Of a stretch of 64,000 nt of DNA, positions 45,101-57,258 are shown piece after piece. A program made the position numbers and the translations under genes. Under the pieces are notes generated by a model. It was not told the origin of the DNA, made no database searches, and was given only the letters and a program-made list of their open reading frames with translations. The stretch is from Neopestalotiopsis rosae (lineage: Eukaryota; Ascomycota; Sordariomycetes; Amphisphaeriales; Sporocadaceae): positions 6,382,317 to 6,446,316 of the forward strand of contig JALGAS010000003.1 of assembly GCA_023078685.1 (NCBI GenBank), in the 5' to 3' direction. Positions within the stretch are counted from its first letter, which is position 1; each line of letters begins with the position of its first letter.

Positions 45101-48100
45101 CTTTATACGCTTCTCAAGTTGGGCGTGCTCCAGAACAAGTCTACTTTCAAAACGCCCGAGGCTGATCTTGCCGACTACCTCACCGCTGTGCATCAAGTCC
45201 TAGGACTTCGAAAATGCTGCAAAGCATCGAACAAGATATTCCTGAAGATGATGCGTGTCGAACTCTTGAAGCAGAATCTCATCGACAATTGGGAAGATTA
45301 CATGGGCCAGGTGCTCTACGACTTGTATGGATTAAAGGGTATAGGCGTGTGGGAGGTACAAGACCATGGCTGTGTTGCCGAGAAGCTGGAGAGGCGCAAC
45401 ACCATGGCGCTCGTGGAAAAGGTTTCCGCCTTGGCCAACAGCATACCCATGAAGGATCTTCTTAAGTCAGACCTCAAGACGACCATTGAAACGATGCAAC
45501 AAGCGATTGGGCAGACTAAGAGCAACCAACAGACCATACACAACCTTCGAAACTTTACCGAATATCTCAGAAGGCCAATCCACCCGTTACGTTTGTACCA
45601 GGCCCTCAGGGGTAATGTGACCATTGATGCTGTTGCAGTCACAACACCAGACAGTGTTTTAGCCAAGCATCAGTGGTTCTTTCTCCTGGGTATGATTGCC
45701 TTTTCCAAGTTCAAGGGCGTTGATCTGAACAGAAGGCAAACCCCGGGCGCTACTGACGACCTCCGCATGGGCGCCACTTTCCTCAGACAACAACTTCAAT
45801 TCACTCCAGATCAGTGGAATGCTTGGTTCAGACTAGCTGAATGCTTTGATTACGAGCTCGATGAGTCAGTTCTTTGGTCGGCAGACAAGATGAATAAGGA
45901 GCGGGCGGAATTGGTAAAGTACCAACGGAATGCCATTCACTGTTACGCGCTCGCACTTTCAAACTCTCGGAAAGTCGGTCCTGACTTTGAGGGCGAGGCT
46001 TTGGAAGCGATCCACGAATTGTATTACAAATTCGCCATGCGCATGTACGCCTCGAGTCGAGCTCCTTTCGACATGGAGCCTTTTCAACATCAGGACCAGG
46101 AGCGGTTTTTCATCCAGAACATGGGAGCCGGAACGTTCAAGAGAAAGATCCACGAAGAAATGGAAGATTACAAGGTGTGGAAGTACGCCGCGACCTTGTT
46201 CAAGAAGGCTTCTGCGGTGAAACCAAAGGAATGGAAGTAAGTAATGCATTGTATCACTGATAAGATAACATACTGATCGAGAATAGGAATTTCTACATGT
46301 ACAGCAAGTGCATTTGGAAAATGTTCCAAAAGCCGTACACTTCGCTCGACCACAAGGACCGGCAATCCCGCCCAACAGTAGCGGATGTTCTGGCGGCATT
46401 AGAAAAAGCTGTCGAAGTCGTGGCTGCGTTGCCAAAGCCGAGGTCCGGCGATCCTATCCTTGAGCCGCATTACAAGATTGTCTCCATTGTTCACAAGCTT
46501 GTCATCAAGGGAGACCTTCTTGCTGCCGAAGCGGCTGAGATTCTTCAGCGTCAGCCGTTGGCTGTAAAGAAGGGCTCGACAGTGCAGGTCACAACGCCTG
46601 CAGAGTGGAACACCTACATGATAGAGTGTCTGCAACACCTTCGCGAAAAGGACAAGTCGAATTGGCAACATCGGATCATAATGCGACACGCCCGCATCCT
46701 ATTTGACGAGACGGCGGAGAACCCAGAGCATGCAGATGCTTTGGCTGCATTTACCGTACTTCAAAAGAGTATGTTCACCAAAACCATGGTAATGAATGTG
46801 TGGAAGTGTGATGCCGAGCGGCCCGGACGTCACCACGTCTACACTGAGCAATACGTTCGATTCATGGTGAAAATTTTGTGTGTCCTCAAGGACCGAGTCA
46901 ACTTCGAGGCACTATTACGACGCATTCGAAAAAAAGGCGCCGACTTTTACCACTTTACCGAGCTTTGGCAGTCCTGCTGTATCTCATATCTCAGGCTTAT
47001 ACGAAGCCACTTTGCTATCGAGCCTGTCCTTGAAGACGTGTATAAGAACGTGTCTCCCGAGGAGTTCGACATCATCACCGAGCGAATCAGCGAATGGTCT
47101 ATCGACTCGGCTGCAGCCGAGACTCCTGCCTTTGCAGCGCTCAAAGAGTCTATTGAACTCAAGAAACTCAATGCCGGCCTTATGAAGGCTGGTGCAATTG
47201 ATGATCTCATTACCGACTGTTATATCGCCATTTACATGGAGGTTGGCAAGTCACTCCCTGGCCCCCCTCCCGAGACGCTGATTCAGGAACGGGCCGAAGC
47301 AAAGGCTCGTGATGAGGAGAAACCAGCGGGCGAGGATGTGGACAAGCCTAGTAATCCTTTTAGCATGCTGCTGAATCCACAATCTGTGGACAATTCTGGC
47401 ACTGAAGCCGCGGCAGCTGCTGCACCAGAAGGGGCGGCTCGGCAACGTCGCATCGGAGTTAGGAGACCCGATATTCTCCGAAAGGCAGAACACGCCGTGA
47501 ATCGCAATGTCGAGGGTCCTGTCAAGGCCGCAGGTGGCAAATCACTTCGAGGATCGGTCTCAAGTGGCCGGACACGGGGAAGCAAAACGCCGGTTGGAGA
47601 AGACAGCAAGGACGGCGATATTGAAATGGGAGACGGCGGAGAAGAGAGCAGCCCACCTGGAAGTCTTCATGATTCTGCGGACGATGAAAGTGATCTTAGC
47701 GATGTGCCGGCGTCGGAGCTGCTTGATGAAGAGGAAGCTGCCCTCATGTTTCCCGGCTTAGCACGACGTAGTGTCGATAATGACACTGATGAGGACGGCC
47801 ATGACGAGAGCGGAGAAGATGGTGGCGACGAGGAAGAAGAGGAAGAAGAACATGAAGATGTTGAAAACGCTGGGGATGTCGAAGAGGCTGAGGATGATGA
47901 GGGCATGGGTGAGGAAGAGCCTCTAGACGAACCAGTCGACGAAGTTGAAGACGACGCGATGGAAGATGCCGAGGTCTTGGCTGACGAAGAGCAAATTGGT
48001 GAGGACATTGGGGATGAAGAAGAGGAAGGCGATGAAGGCGATGAAGAAGATGTAGAGGAAGCGGAAGAAGTGGAGGAGGAGGAGGAGGAGGAGGAGGAAG

Positions 48101-48276
48101 AGGAAGGCGAAGAAGGTGACGAAGACGAAGAAGAAGAGGAGGTGGAGGAGGAGGAGGAGGAGGAAGAAGAAGATGAAGACGAAGAAGAAGAAGATGAGGA
48201 GGAGGAAGACGAAGAGGAAGAGGAAGAAGAAGAAGAGATCATCCAGGACGCTATTCACGCCAGACCACTTGGATGA
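42161..48276 (+). CDS. HIR3: Histone transcription regulator 3 homologue (HIR complex subunit)
   Basis: Three exons (42161-42163, 42221-46236, 46287-48276) encode 2002 residues. The first coding exon is only the ATG, followed at once by GTAAGC. The protein then reads PAFSAINVEPEDN and continues with TPR-like helices: [48 protein letters not shown], and ALKNFSTALDHDPSDADLWRKTARVA. The mid-region includes SFLKKYLDPVPFLP and ELRLFLWNRLGAAYRAI; later come AWFRLAECFDYELDESVLWSADKM and KRKIHEEMEDYKVWKYAATLFKKA. These, with the length, match the Hir3/Hip3/CABIN1 family, the scaffold of the nuclear HIR histone-H3/H4 chaperone. Residues from about 1835 to 1990 are almost wholly Glu and Asp, encoded by GAG/GAA/GAC repeats. 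A KRSHS...KRSKRTRRR basic patch near residues 375-400 may be a nuclear signal. Confidence 0.9.
48070..48240 (+). repeat. GAG/GAA trinucleotide microsatellite inside HIR3
   Basis: In-frame GAG, GAA and GAC codons repeat almost without break and encode the polyacidic tail of HIR3. On the opposite strand they produce long serine and leucine/phenylalanine open frames that are not genes. Length polymorphism is expected. Confidence 0.9.
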
Positions 48277-48909
48277 GCTATTGTTCTTCGGGGTCGGTGT
48301 GATGATTATTGAGATACAGTCTCACGAGACTACATAATATATGTTTTATGATGAAGAGCAAGTGTTTACTTTGACCGCCAGGTATATAATTATGTACAGC
48401 CCTTTCATGCTCACCTTATCGCAATATCACCAAAACAAGAGATCTTGGCTTCAACAGGGCGCCGAGTTCGACTTCGACTAGACTTTAGATGATGTCCTCT
48501 AATCTTGACTGGGTATAGTCTCACTTCAGCTAGCGATACAATATCCTCGGTCAAGCATGCGGAGGAGGGATTGCCGCAACCTTTAGCCAGACCTAAAGTA
48601 TGACGTGGGGAGAAGTGTGGGGGAAAGGCCCGCCTCAACATGGCCCCACGAGCGAGTCATTCACGCGCGTTTCCTCCACAGATTAGGAGTGAGATGGACC
48701 ACTCTGAATAATTCCGATTACCATGAACACGCCCCAGGACCAGGCCGGATGCCAGCCGCTTCACCTTCCAACGTGCCGCCGCAATCGTTGTCGTTGTCGT
48801 TTCTGTCATTGCCGTTGTTCGCAGCATCAGGGCCGAGTCTGTAGTAGTATCCCCGCTTCTTTCCGACAAACCCGCAAAAGCAATAGACAATCCGTGAAAC
48901 TGGTCCAAA
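48277..48909. other. Intergenic region upstream of the regulator
   Basis: 3' flank of HIR3 and promoter of the second Zn2Cys6 gene. The segment 48770-48830 is rich in TTGTCG and CCGTTG steps. No gene was recognised. Confidence 0.5.
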
Positions 48910-51279
48910 ATGGCGGCATCATCAGTGACCATGACCACTTCTCGCAAAAGGAGGAATCCGTACACTAACGTTGCTTGGTATGCTCACCCATTGAGCGTGT
49001 ATGATGTCTGCTAATATTGGATGCTTTTCAAGTCAAGAATGCAAGCGGCGAAAGGTCAAATGTAGCGGTGAGAATCCATGCGCCGGCTGCCAACAGGTTC
49101 AGACTGTGTGCCTTTACGAACGCAGCACACGGTTTCGCACAGCGCGCCGCAGTTCTATGGTCTCATCACGTTCAAAGGATGAATCGGCAACTGGAGCGCT
49201 TTCATCAACGGCAACTGCTCCAAGACTCGATGATGCGTCACAAACAAGCGCAACAGATCAGCCAGCCAATCTGGAAGCCGACTTTAGTCCTCAAAATATC
49301 AGGCATGGCAGCTCAGATTATTATTTTAATCTAGCTCAACAGTTGCTCGTTGGGTCAAGTCCAATCTATGGCCACGCCAGTAGCTCTGGTGCACCGCGCG
49401 TGCCCCGAATGGCTCAGGACCTGCAAAGGCTCATTCAGAATCGTTCCAGTCGGAAACCGACCCCCTTACTGTCCATTATTCCAGTACCTCGATGGCTTGA
49501 GATTCTGGACATGTACGAGGAGGAAATTGGCTTGTTGTATCCGTTTCTGGATGTTACCGAACTAAGGAACAACCTTCGAGATTCTTCTCTGCAGCTGACA
49601 GACCAGGAACATCGGCAAGAAGTTCGCCTTGGTACAAAGCTGGACGAAGTACTCATTTTGGTGCTCGCCGTCATGGCTGTCCTCGAGGAGCCGGATGTTA
49701 GCACGCTGGGCGATGATTTTGTAGAACAGGTCGTGAGCGGCACTTGGCGCAGGGTTCATACTGGAAACGTGGCTGATCACGATATCACACTCAGCATCTT
49801 GATCGTATGTCAAAAACTTCTTGAATTGCAGTCTGGTGCTAATTTTTTGCAAAAGAGTATATACTACTTCATGACAGACAGAGAGTCACTCGCGTGGCGG
49901 AATATTGGCACTGTGGTGAGGATGCTTCAAGAACTCGGCTACCACAGCTCGTCAGATTTGGAACATCGTTTCAAGTCCCGCAGTGCCAAAGACAAAGCAA
50001 AAAAGGTCCTCTGGTCGGCCTATACACTCGATAGACGCTGGAGTTTTGGTACTGGCTTGCCTTTTGCTATCAATGATTCTGATATTGACTACGACACGGA
50101 CTTTTTGGTAAGCAGGACACCAAATTTCAAGGCGTCTGTTATTGACATGTGTAGGATGAATCATTGTCGACCGCTTATTTGAGGGCCATGGTCTCTTATT
50201 GCCGGATAGGTGCCGAGGTTCGCGACTCGGCTCTCGGAATGCCCTCACCAACTCACGCAAAAGACTCTGCTCGCGACCTTTTAGACTTCAAGATCAACGA
50301 ATGGCGGCGGAATCTACCATCATGTCTTCAGTTTCATCAAGACATGAATTTTGACCCGCTGACAGGCACCCGGGGCCAATACAGACTTCGTCTCCTGCTT
50401 TATCTCAGGGCCAATCAGATGCGCATTGTTGTCCACCGAAAGTCGGCACTGCGCTCTGGCAACGAAGCTATCGACACTTCCAGCTTGAACGCCATGATTG
50501 AGGTGGCGCAAGATACCATTCGCGTGCTCGCTAAGTTGAGCCAAGTATCGAACATTTATCATGCGCAGCAAAAGACTTTCAATCATTTTCTAGAATCGGC
50601 TCTTTCAGCTCTACTGCTGGTGACATGTCGAAGCAAAGTTCTGGCGGACAGATCCTGTGCTGCCGAAGTACAGCTGGCTCTGGACGTGATTGACCATTTG
50701 TCGACGACTTCGTCCATTACGCGAAAACTCGCCGAAAAGCTCAAGTGTTTTGCGACCAGCAGCGTTGAAGCTGAACAGCGGCCAAGAAAGTCACGCACCA
50801 ACGCGTCATCAAAAGGCAAATCAACTAGCTTTGGAAATATCGGCCAGCCAGCTCATGGGCCTGAAGAACCTATCGGCGGTCCATCTCCGGCAATAGGAAA
50901 TGGAGACATAAGCACCATGAGTGGGAGCGGACATGCCGGCATCACCCAAGTGATGCTTCTGCCATCGCTCAATCATCAAAATACTGCTACTTTGCAAATG
51001 AGCGAAACTCCTGCCGACAGCTACTTGAGCGCACCTCAGCACGCATTTCAGGACCTAGGCCACGCTGGTGGTTTTGATCGTATGAACAATGACACGGCAC
51101 CTTTACTCTACCCACTCGAGTCCGGATCGTCGGAAATCTCACCAGAGAGCATTCCAACTGATGTTTCGCTTCTCGATATGGTTGGTGGAATGGACTTGCA
51201 GCCCAACGACAGGTGGGATGGGCTACTTTCAGATCTCAGCGACTTTTGGGTGGATTATGATAAAATGATTGCTTTTTAA
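48910..51279 (+). CDS. Zn2Cys6 transcription factor with fungal-trans domain
   Basis: Three exons (48910-48977, 49033-50107, 50155-51279) encode 755 residues. The first intron splits the first zinc cysteine codon. Spliced, the protein reads SRKRRNPYTNVACQECKRRK, then VKCSGENPCAGC and VC, giving C-X2-C-X6-C-X5-C-X2-C-X6-C at residues 23-49, with a basic patch before it for nuclear entry. Residues about 180-480 form the fungal-specific regulatory domain, with FLDVTELR, AWRNIGTVVRMLQELGYH, KVLWSAYTLDRRWSFGTGLPFAINDSDIDYDTDF and, after the second splice, STAYLRAMVSYCRIG. The C-terminus is acidic and ends LLSDLSDFWVDYDKM, a plausible activation segment. It is convergent with the neighbouring isomerase gene, 79 bp away. 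As the only regulator in the subtelomeric catabolic block it may control that block (inference). Confidence 0.9.
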
Positions 51280-51358
51280 TGGACGACCGCTACGTTGTTA
51301 AATGATACCTAATTCCTTTCTTCGCCATCCACTCGTACGTGTGATCTCGATTGTTTTT

Positions 51359-52033
51359 TCAGGCTCGTAGATCTGCTGGCGTGTCCTCCTGATGCTTCCA
51401 ATCCGCCGCCACGAATTCCGGCAGCACGCGCACGTTCTCAAACACTCGGTGCAGCAGGGGAAACTCTTTGAGATCAATGCCCCAGCGCAACGCCCCCTCG
51501 GCAGCCGGCGCCAGGGCGATATCAGCCAGCGTCACCTTGTCCCCGACCGAGTACTTGCCAGCGCAGTGCTGGAGAAGCTCCTCGTAGGCTCGCAGGACTG
51601 GGGGCATCTGCTCCTGGCACCATTCCTGCGCCGTGACGCCAAATTTCCCAACTCTTTTGATGATGCACAGATTGGTCCGAGGTTGAAAGTCGGCCGCTAG
51701 TATATTATACAACTCCCTGACTTGGGCTCGCTCGGCCGGATCGCTGGGTAGAAGTGCGGTGGCGTCGGGGAACACTTCTTCGAAAAACTCAAGTATAGCA
51801 GTCGATTGGCGTATCACGACCTTGCGTCCGTCTGTCAACTCGACGACGAGGGTTGGAACTGCGCCCGAGGGGTTGATCGAGGTGTAGTTGGTCGAACTTT
51901 GTTCTCCCTTTACTAGGTTGATGTATTCATAGTGGAGTTTCATGTTCTTCAAAGCTGCGGCGGTACGTATGCGAGCTGAGCAGGACGACCGGAAGTAGGT
52001 GAATAGGGTGAACTTAGCGTCCTGGTAAGACAT
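51359..52033 (-). CDS. Zeta-class GST / maleylacetoacetate isomerase-like
   Basis: An intronless gene of 224 residues. The start at 52033 (MSYQDAKFTLFTYFRSSCSAR) is chosen because upstream in-frame sequence has no family character. The SSC segment at residues 16-18 is the zeta-class signature in which Ser and Cys bind glutathione. INPSGAVPTLVV and RQSTAILEFFEE follow as the cis-Pro and glutathione contact regions; the C-terminal domain holds YSVGDKVTLADIALAPA. Zeta GSTs isomerise maleylacetoacetate to fumarylacetoacetate in the homogentisate pathway of Phe/Tyr/phenylacetate breakdown. Other glutathione-dependent roles are possible because the segment after SSC (SARIRTAAALK) differs somewhat from the classic SWRVRIALALK. 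Paired CGG-N3-CGG sites lie about 320-350 bp upstream. Confidence 0.82.
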   Translation of the reverse strand: MSYQDAKFTLFTYFRSSCSARIRTAAALKNMKLHYEYINLVKGEQSSTNYTSINPSGAVPTLVVELTDGRKVVIRQSTAILEFFEEVFPDATALLPSDPAERAQVRELYNILAADFQPRTNLCIIKRVGKFGVTAQEWCQEQMPPVLRAYEELLQHCAGKYSVGDKVTLADIALAPAAEGALRWGIDLKEFPLLHRVFENVRVLPEFVAADWKHQEDTPADLRA

Positions 52034-53253
52034 TTCGTTCTGTTGTAAGAGGACTCTGATTGATGTGCAGGAGTATGGATCGTGTGTTGTTGTTGACTGT
52101 ATCAATGGCAGGGCAATCGTGGATCTTTGATCTGCCAAAGAACAGTAGTGCGGCGATCGTGATCACTTCAACATGTCTTACAACGCTCCTCATAACAGTG
52201 TACAATTGAATCCGAGATTAGCCGTCCCGGTTCTCTAAATCATATTCAACGAACTTACACGGCTTTCTCGGTACCTGGAGCGGCGCCTCAGAATCCGTTT
52301 ACCCCACAACCGAGTACACGCGCCCTTTCCTCTCCCCACACACAAACCGGAAACGGAAGTTCCCCATACTCGGAAACGGAAGTTATACCGTCCACCCCAG
52401 ATTTTCGGGTGGCGGCGGCTCAGTTGCCTCATGTTCTGCAAAAGCTTCTCCGCATTCAATTGACGCTGGCTTATATAATGACCGTTGTGCAATGTCTCAC
52501 ATTGCGAATGCTTGTACTGTCCTTGGCATGCATGAGGGGTGTTGCGGGCCATCCCGTGCGGTCAACTTTGTTCGTTGCGACGACCTGATTTTGGAATCTC
52601 TGGCCCAACGATCCTGAAATGCATCTTTCCCTGGTGTCCTTCGTATATTGCTTCACGACTGGTTTTCATACGCAATGGATAATGAACAGTATTCCGTCGA
52701 GGGAGTCCGCAGCAGTAGATAACGTACAACAAGTGAGGTAAATCAGTCATCCACGAAGACAAGATCAATCGATATCTGACTATGCATCAACAAACTCAAT
52801 ATTTATTCTATTAGAAGTTGCGGGTAAACCACATGGAATGATACATGCACAATGATTCACTGAACGGCCAATGTGCGACCACATTTGTAATTTAGCAAGG
52901 GAATCAAGCCACGATTTTCGAGCATTTGTCGCACGCTTCTCTACTAGTAAATCTTCACAGTACGACTTACGTCATGTAATGACTTATGTTCATGCTGGAC
53001 TACTTCATCTTGCGCTTTTGCAAGAATTAAAATCATTTTTCATCAGCAACACCACTGGACTATGTTTCACGAACGCCGATACATGCGTAAATATGAAGGC
53101 AAATATTCATTGTTGTGATTGAGCATGTTCCACGTTTGCGATGAACTCATGCATGTTCAAGTTTGAATTCATTTTTACTTATTCATCTGATCTTCTCTGC
53201 TCGCGAGTCTGCTCTTCATTTGCCGAGCTAGAGTATATACACACAATCATAAT
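52034..53253. other. Intergenic region with isomerase promoter
   Basis: This stretch is the promoter of the isomerase (to the left) and the 3' flank of the P450 (to the right). A duplicated CGGAAACGG element lies within it (annotated separately). Open stretches in 52235-53122 show no domain. Confidence 0.5.
52348..52384. promoter_or_regulatory. Duplicated CGG-N3-CGG element
   Basis: The 14-mer CGGAAACGGAAGTT occurs twice, at 52348-52361 and 52371-52384, 23 bp apart start to start, about two helical turns. Each copy holds two CGG half-sites in direct orientation separated by AAA. CGG half-sites are the classic target of Zn2Cys6 proteins. The copies lie about 315-350 bp upstream of the isomerase ATG. 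Binding by the neighbouring regulator is inferred. Confidence 0.5.
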
Positions 53254-54968
53254 CTATAGGTCCTTGGTTCTATCAGCAGCCTCAGCCAGCCACTTCTTCA
53301 ACTTGGTCTCGTCGCGAGCCTTCAAGCCAACCTTGAAGGGCTTGGGGTCAGTCGTCAGGGAAGTTGGCACGGCGTTGCACTCAATGGCGTCAATGATGGG
53401 CGCGTCGGCCTGCTTCTTTGGTGGCACAATCTTGAAGGCGGTGATCAAGCGAATATAGGCAGTGTAGAGCTCGCGGTTCGCAAGGTGAGATCCGGCGCAC
53501 ATGCGCGATCCTGCGCCGTAACCGTAGTGGGGTGTGCCGGACTCGTTGTCGTCGAGGAAGCGGTCCGGTAGGAAGCGATTGGGATCCTTGAAACGCTGCT
53601 CATCGTAGTCTGCGGCCCATGCATTCTAGGGAGAAAAGTGTTAAAAAGGTTGCCTTGATTTGATGAAGATGAAAACTTACCATGAAGAAAGTGGTACCAG
53701 CAGGAATGACAGTACCCTTGTATGGGATATCCTTGATACTGGTGCGAGGCAGGCAGATGGGAATGACGGTCCAGAAACGGAGGGTCTCCTTAACAAGAGC
53801 TGTAACATAGGGGACCTTTTCCTCGGTAAGGCACTTTTCCCATGCATCACCATCGGGGTACACGGCTTCAATCTCCTTGAGAGCTCTTTCCTGAATGTCT
53901 TGACCGTCTTGAGTAGATAGGTAGGCAAGGCCCATGATCAGGTTACCAGGCACAGTATCGAGTCCAGCAGAGACCATGGTCAGGCAGATCGACTTGAGCT
54001 CGGCTTGCAGATTGTTAGTCCTCATCTAGATAGCTATAGCCTGGTATTCCGTTGAAACGTACCTTCATTCAGCTTGGCATCGGGGTCCTTGATAATGTTT
54101 CCAGTGATGCAGGGCTTGTCGGTACCATTGGCGATGCGCTCTTGAAGATCGTTCAACAACTTTGTGAGATATCTGTCTCTTCGCACACGGTACTGCTCAG
54201 CACCAGAATTCTGCTTGCCCCATAGACGCAGCAGGGGGACGTAGTCTTGCCAGTTGTTGCTAGTAGATCTGAAGTTGGAAATTTCGCGTTCGACGTGGGT
54301 GATTTCAGTCAACAGCTCGTTCTGGACATCTCCGTCAATTCGGAAGCCATAGTTGAGGGTGAGCGAGGTGTTGAGAGCGAATCTGGCAAAGTAAGGGGTC
54401 GGCTCAATGTCAACAGTTCCGCCCTTGCAGTCGCTCAAGAGCTCCTTGATACTGGCCATGGACTCGAGGTCCAGAATTGGCATGTACGACTGGACAGCAG
54501 GTCGGTTCAGGGCAGTGCCGGCAGCCTTTCTACGGCGCTTGCAAGACTCGTCCCATGGCGAAGTTCCAATCGTGAAACCTTGCGACGAGGACACAACAGA
54601 GTGGAAAGTGTGGAAAGTAGGCCGCGAGATGAGAGCGGACTGGTGCGTGATCCAAAAGTGCTTGACAGATTCATATGAGTTCACAAAGATAATTCTCTGG
54701 CATGATTGATTAGCGCACGTCTATCTCTTGAGCCAGTGTTTTATCTTACTCGGTTACCCAGTCGTGTCTGGAAGACGGGTCCGTACTTGGCAGCCCATTT
54801 TGCAGCTACACGTGCGTGGTCCGTTCCTAGCTGTATGAGATTGCCGAAGATGGGAACGCCAGGAATCTCGGGCAAGCCCTTGATCTTGGGAACATCTGTG
54901 GCATTGAGGAACTTAATGAGCGCATAGATTGCCGCAAGAACGGCGAAGCCCAGTAATTGGTAAGACAT
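53254..54968 (-). CDS. Cytochrome P450, CYP504-like phenylacetate hydroxylase type
   Basis: Four exons (54968-54750, 54696-54063, 54003-53681, 53625-53254) encode 515 residues, with three introns of 53-59 bp. An N-terminal membrane anchor (LLGFAVLAAIYALIKFL) is followed by the hinge IKGLPEIPGVPIFGN. The I-helix has SAGLDTVPGN (about residues 297-306), the K-helix KETLR (about 357-361), then PRTSIKDIPYKG, and the haem loop GYGAGSRMCAGSHLANRE with the ligand Cys near 435. GAGSRMC...LANREL is the haem-loop style of the fungal CYP504 group (PhacA/PhacB), which hydroxylates phenylacetate or 3-hydroxyphenylacetate toward homogentisate. The protein would act at the endoplasmic reticulum with a P450 reductase. 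Beside it is a maleylacetoacetate-isomerase-like gene on the same strand, one further step of that route. Substrate is inferred. Confidence 0.88.
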
Positions 54969-57258
54969 GGCGATGTGAGAAGGACGACCCGTCACTGATT
55001 CGAATGTCGACAGGAATAATGCACAAGACTTTTGGAGGATTTTCAATTCAAGAACAGCATATATACGTTTTCCTCTCTCGCTGCTCGATCCTAGACGGTA
55101 GCGGCGCGGCGGCCCTTGCTCGGCTTACAACGAGTGGCTTCTGACTGGCGTAGGTCCATTGAGGGCGATTCCGCCTCCACACGGCACCCAATGTTTTGCG
55201 GGGTAAAAGCAAGCTTCTCCTTGTAATTTCAAGCATGTCAAACATTTCACATCGTGCTGGTTCTCTTTGTGGTTGCTTGCTATGTGGGCATGATGCAGCG
55301 TGGTGGAATTGTGAGGCGGCGCCAGAATCCGATTCCGATTCCGTATAGAGGTTTGGCTATCGTGGGAGATACGTAGGGACCTAACCTTAGTATATGCGTG
55401 CGACAGCGCGGGGCTCTCGCTCTTTCGCGCTACTGCGGCTTGAACTTGGGCCAGTTTTGGTTGCCGGCTTCATGCTGACTCTGTTTGCTCGTCGCGTGAC
55501 GTGTATGTCATCTATCGAGTCTGCCTTAGCAATCGACTCAACTACAATGGAATATTTGATGATCTCATGCTAAGTGGGATACCTCCTTTGCGTAGGTCCC
55601 AAGCTTCCACCTCTAGCCACTATTCTACTGGCATGCACACCTGGTACGCTGTTTTGATTATGACATTGCACTACCCAGCGCCGTGGTAGCTTTTGGCTCT
55701 GTAGTCATCAATCTAAATGTGTCCAAGAGCTGAGAATATACTCGTAACATGTACAATTGCAGCCCGAGATTTAACTGTTCTTAATCTTCCTTTCATCGTA
55801 TCTACTTGTGCATCGCGCGGACTTCTGCTCGATCAGTGTATTCAGGGCCCCACGTCAGCTGCACTAGGACCTCCATTATTACACAGGGTTGCTGACCCAG
55901 TATACTATACAGCATCAAGAATGACTTCAATTACTAATAAACACGACACTTCTTCACCCCCCGCTTCATCTTATTACATTTGACGCAAGAAATCATACAA
56001 CTGCCTTTTCATCAGTGTCATTACTCTGGTTCGCTGGAGTCTCTATTGGATACTGTATCAACGCTGTTACATGCACTGACTTTCGCTGGGTGTAGTATTG
56101 AATGGCTCACTCTCATACTGTACAACTTCATCAATTGCTTTCTTGAGAGTGTCTTGCACACAACACTGGTTTCGGGAATTTGACTGAGGCCCGGAAGTTC
56201 TCGGCTATATTTAAATTTCCGCTCTGTGCCAAGCTCTTCTTTTCCACGCGGTCCCTAACCTAGCTACTTTCTCAACTTGGAAGGCGAAAATCTGAGTAGC
56301 CGCGTAACAGGTTGATGATGACACATCAAATAAGCCATTCAAGGGAAATAAGCTTAATTGACTTTTGCTCTTTTCCCTGCTCACATAGTGGGACTGGCCC
56401 GAATGATATATTTTCTTTGTTTATTTCTTCAGAGTACAATGTCTTTCTTGGATAATTGACATCTTCAACGTGAGGCGGCGAGATCGGGTAGCCTCTTCTG
56501 ATCGAGAAGCATCAACCCGCTAGTAAGTCTTCTGGCAAACAAACAGGAGTTCAAGTTCTCGAATCCCTTTGAGGCGAGGCACTTCCACAACGCCGACAAC
56601 CACTGCACATTCTTAATCATAACACGGGCAACTCTTGATGGTTGTGAGTGGCGTTTCCACGCGTCCTTCATTAATTATGGTGGTAATGGTACCACTTTGT
56701 ATCTGCTTTTATCCTTCGAAATAGCCATTCGCCAAGGACTTTGGCCAATGATAATATGCTACTGCGGCAAAGATGTTTAGTGCCGGGTGCACCACAACTT
56801 TGACACGGAGGCTCTCTTGCATATGGAGTACAACAATACCATGCTGCGCATATTCCGCCGGCGAATCAAGTGTTCTCCGATTCAAAGGCGGAATTTTCCA
56901 TGCTAGAGGCCAATCACAGGCAATCTTGTAAAAACGCCAAGCCCTCCTCAGATCCATGAGGATGACGAAGTCGCTTCTGCCCTGCTGCCTTTTCGAGCCG
57001 CATAATTCTTGGCACACCAATCACAGAGCTGTCATTCCTAATGTAATCTCACTAACCATACAACTCCATGAAGAGTATACACTTATGGAAAGTCGGAATT
57101 AAGACAACATTCGGCTCGGCGTCGGAGGTTTTGCAACTGTATCGGGCCGTGAATACTTATAGGAAATTGATATTCTTTACAATTGAGTCGAGATGAGGTA
57201 CTTCCGCGTCCGAGTCAAGAACAGACATCATCACCCCGGTCTTTGAGATTTCAAGAAG
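54969..57258. other. Divergent intergenic region, nothing certain
   Basis: This holds the promoters of the P450 (minus) and the dioxygenase-like gene (plus). CGGTAGCGG and CGGCGG steps near 55090 again form CGG-N3-CGG. Two minus-strand open stretches, 57020-56709 (103 residues, with CDWPLAWKIPPLNRRTLDSP) and 56671-56465 (68 residues), could be remains of an unrecognised gene, but no family is visible and no clear intron joins them. Confidence 0.4.

Noticed and set aside
47667..48258. Long minus-strand open frames of almost pure Ser, or of Leu/Phe
   Set aside because: They are the complement of the GAG/GAA repeat that encodes the acidic tail of HIR3.
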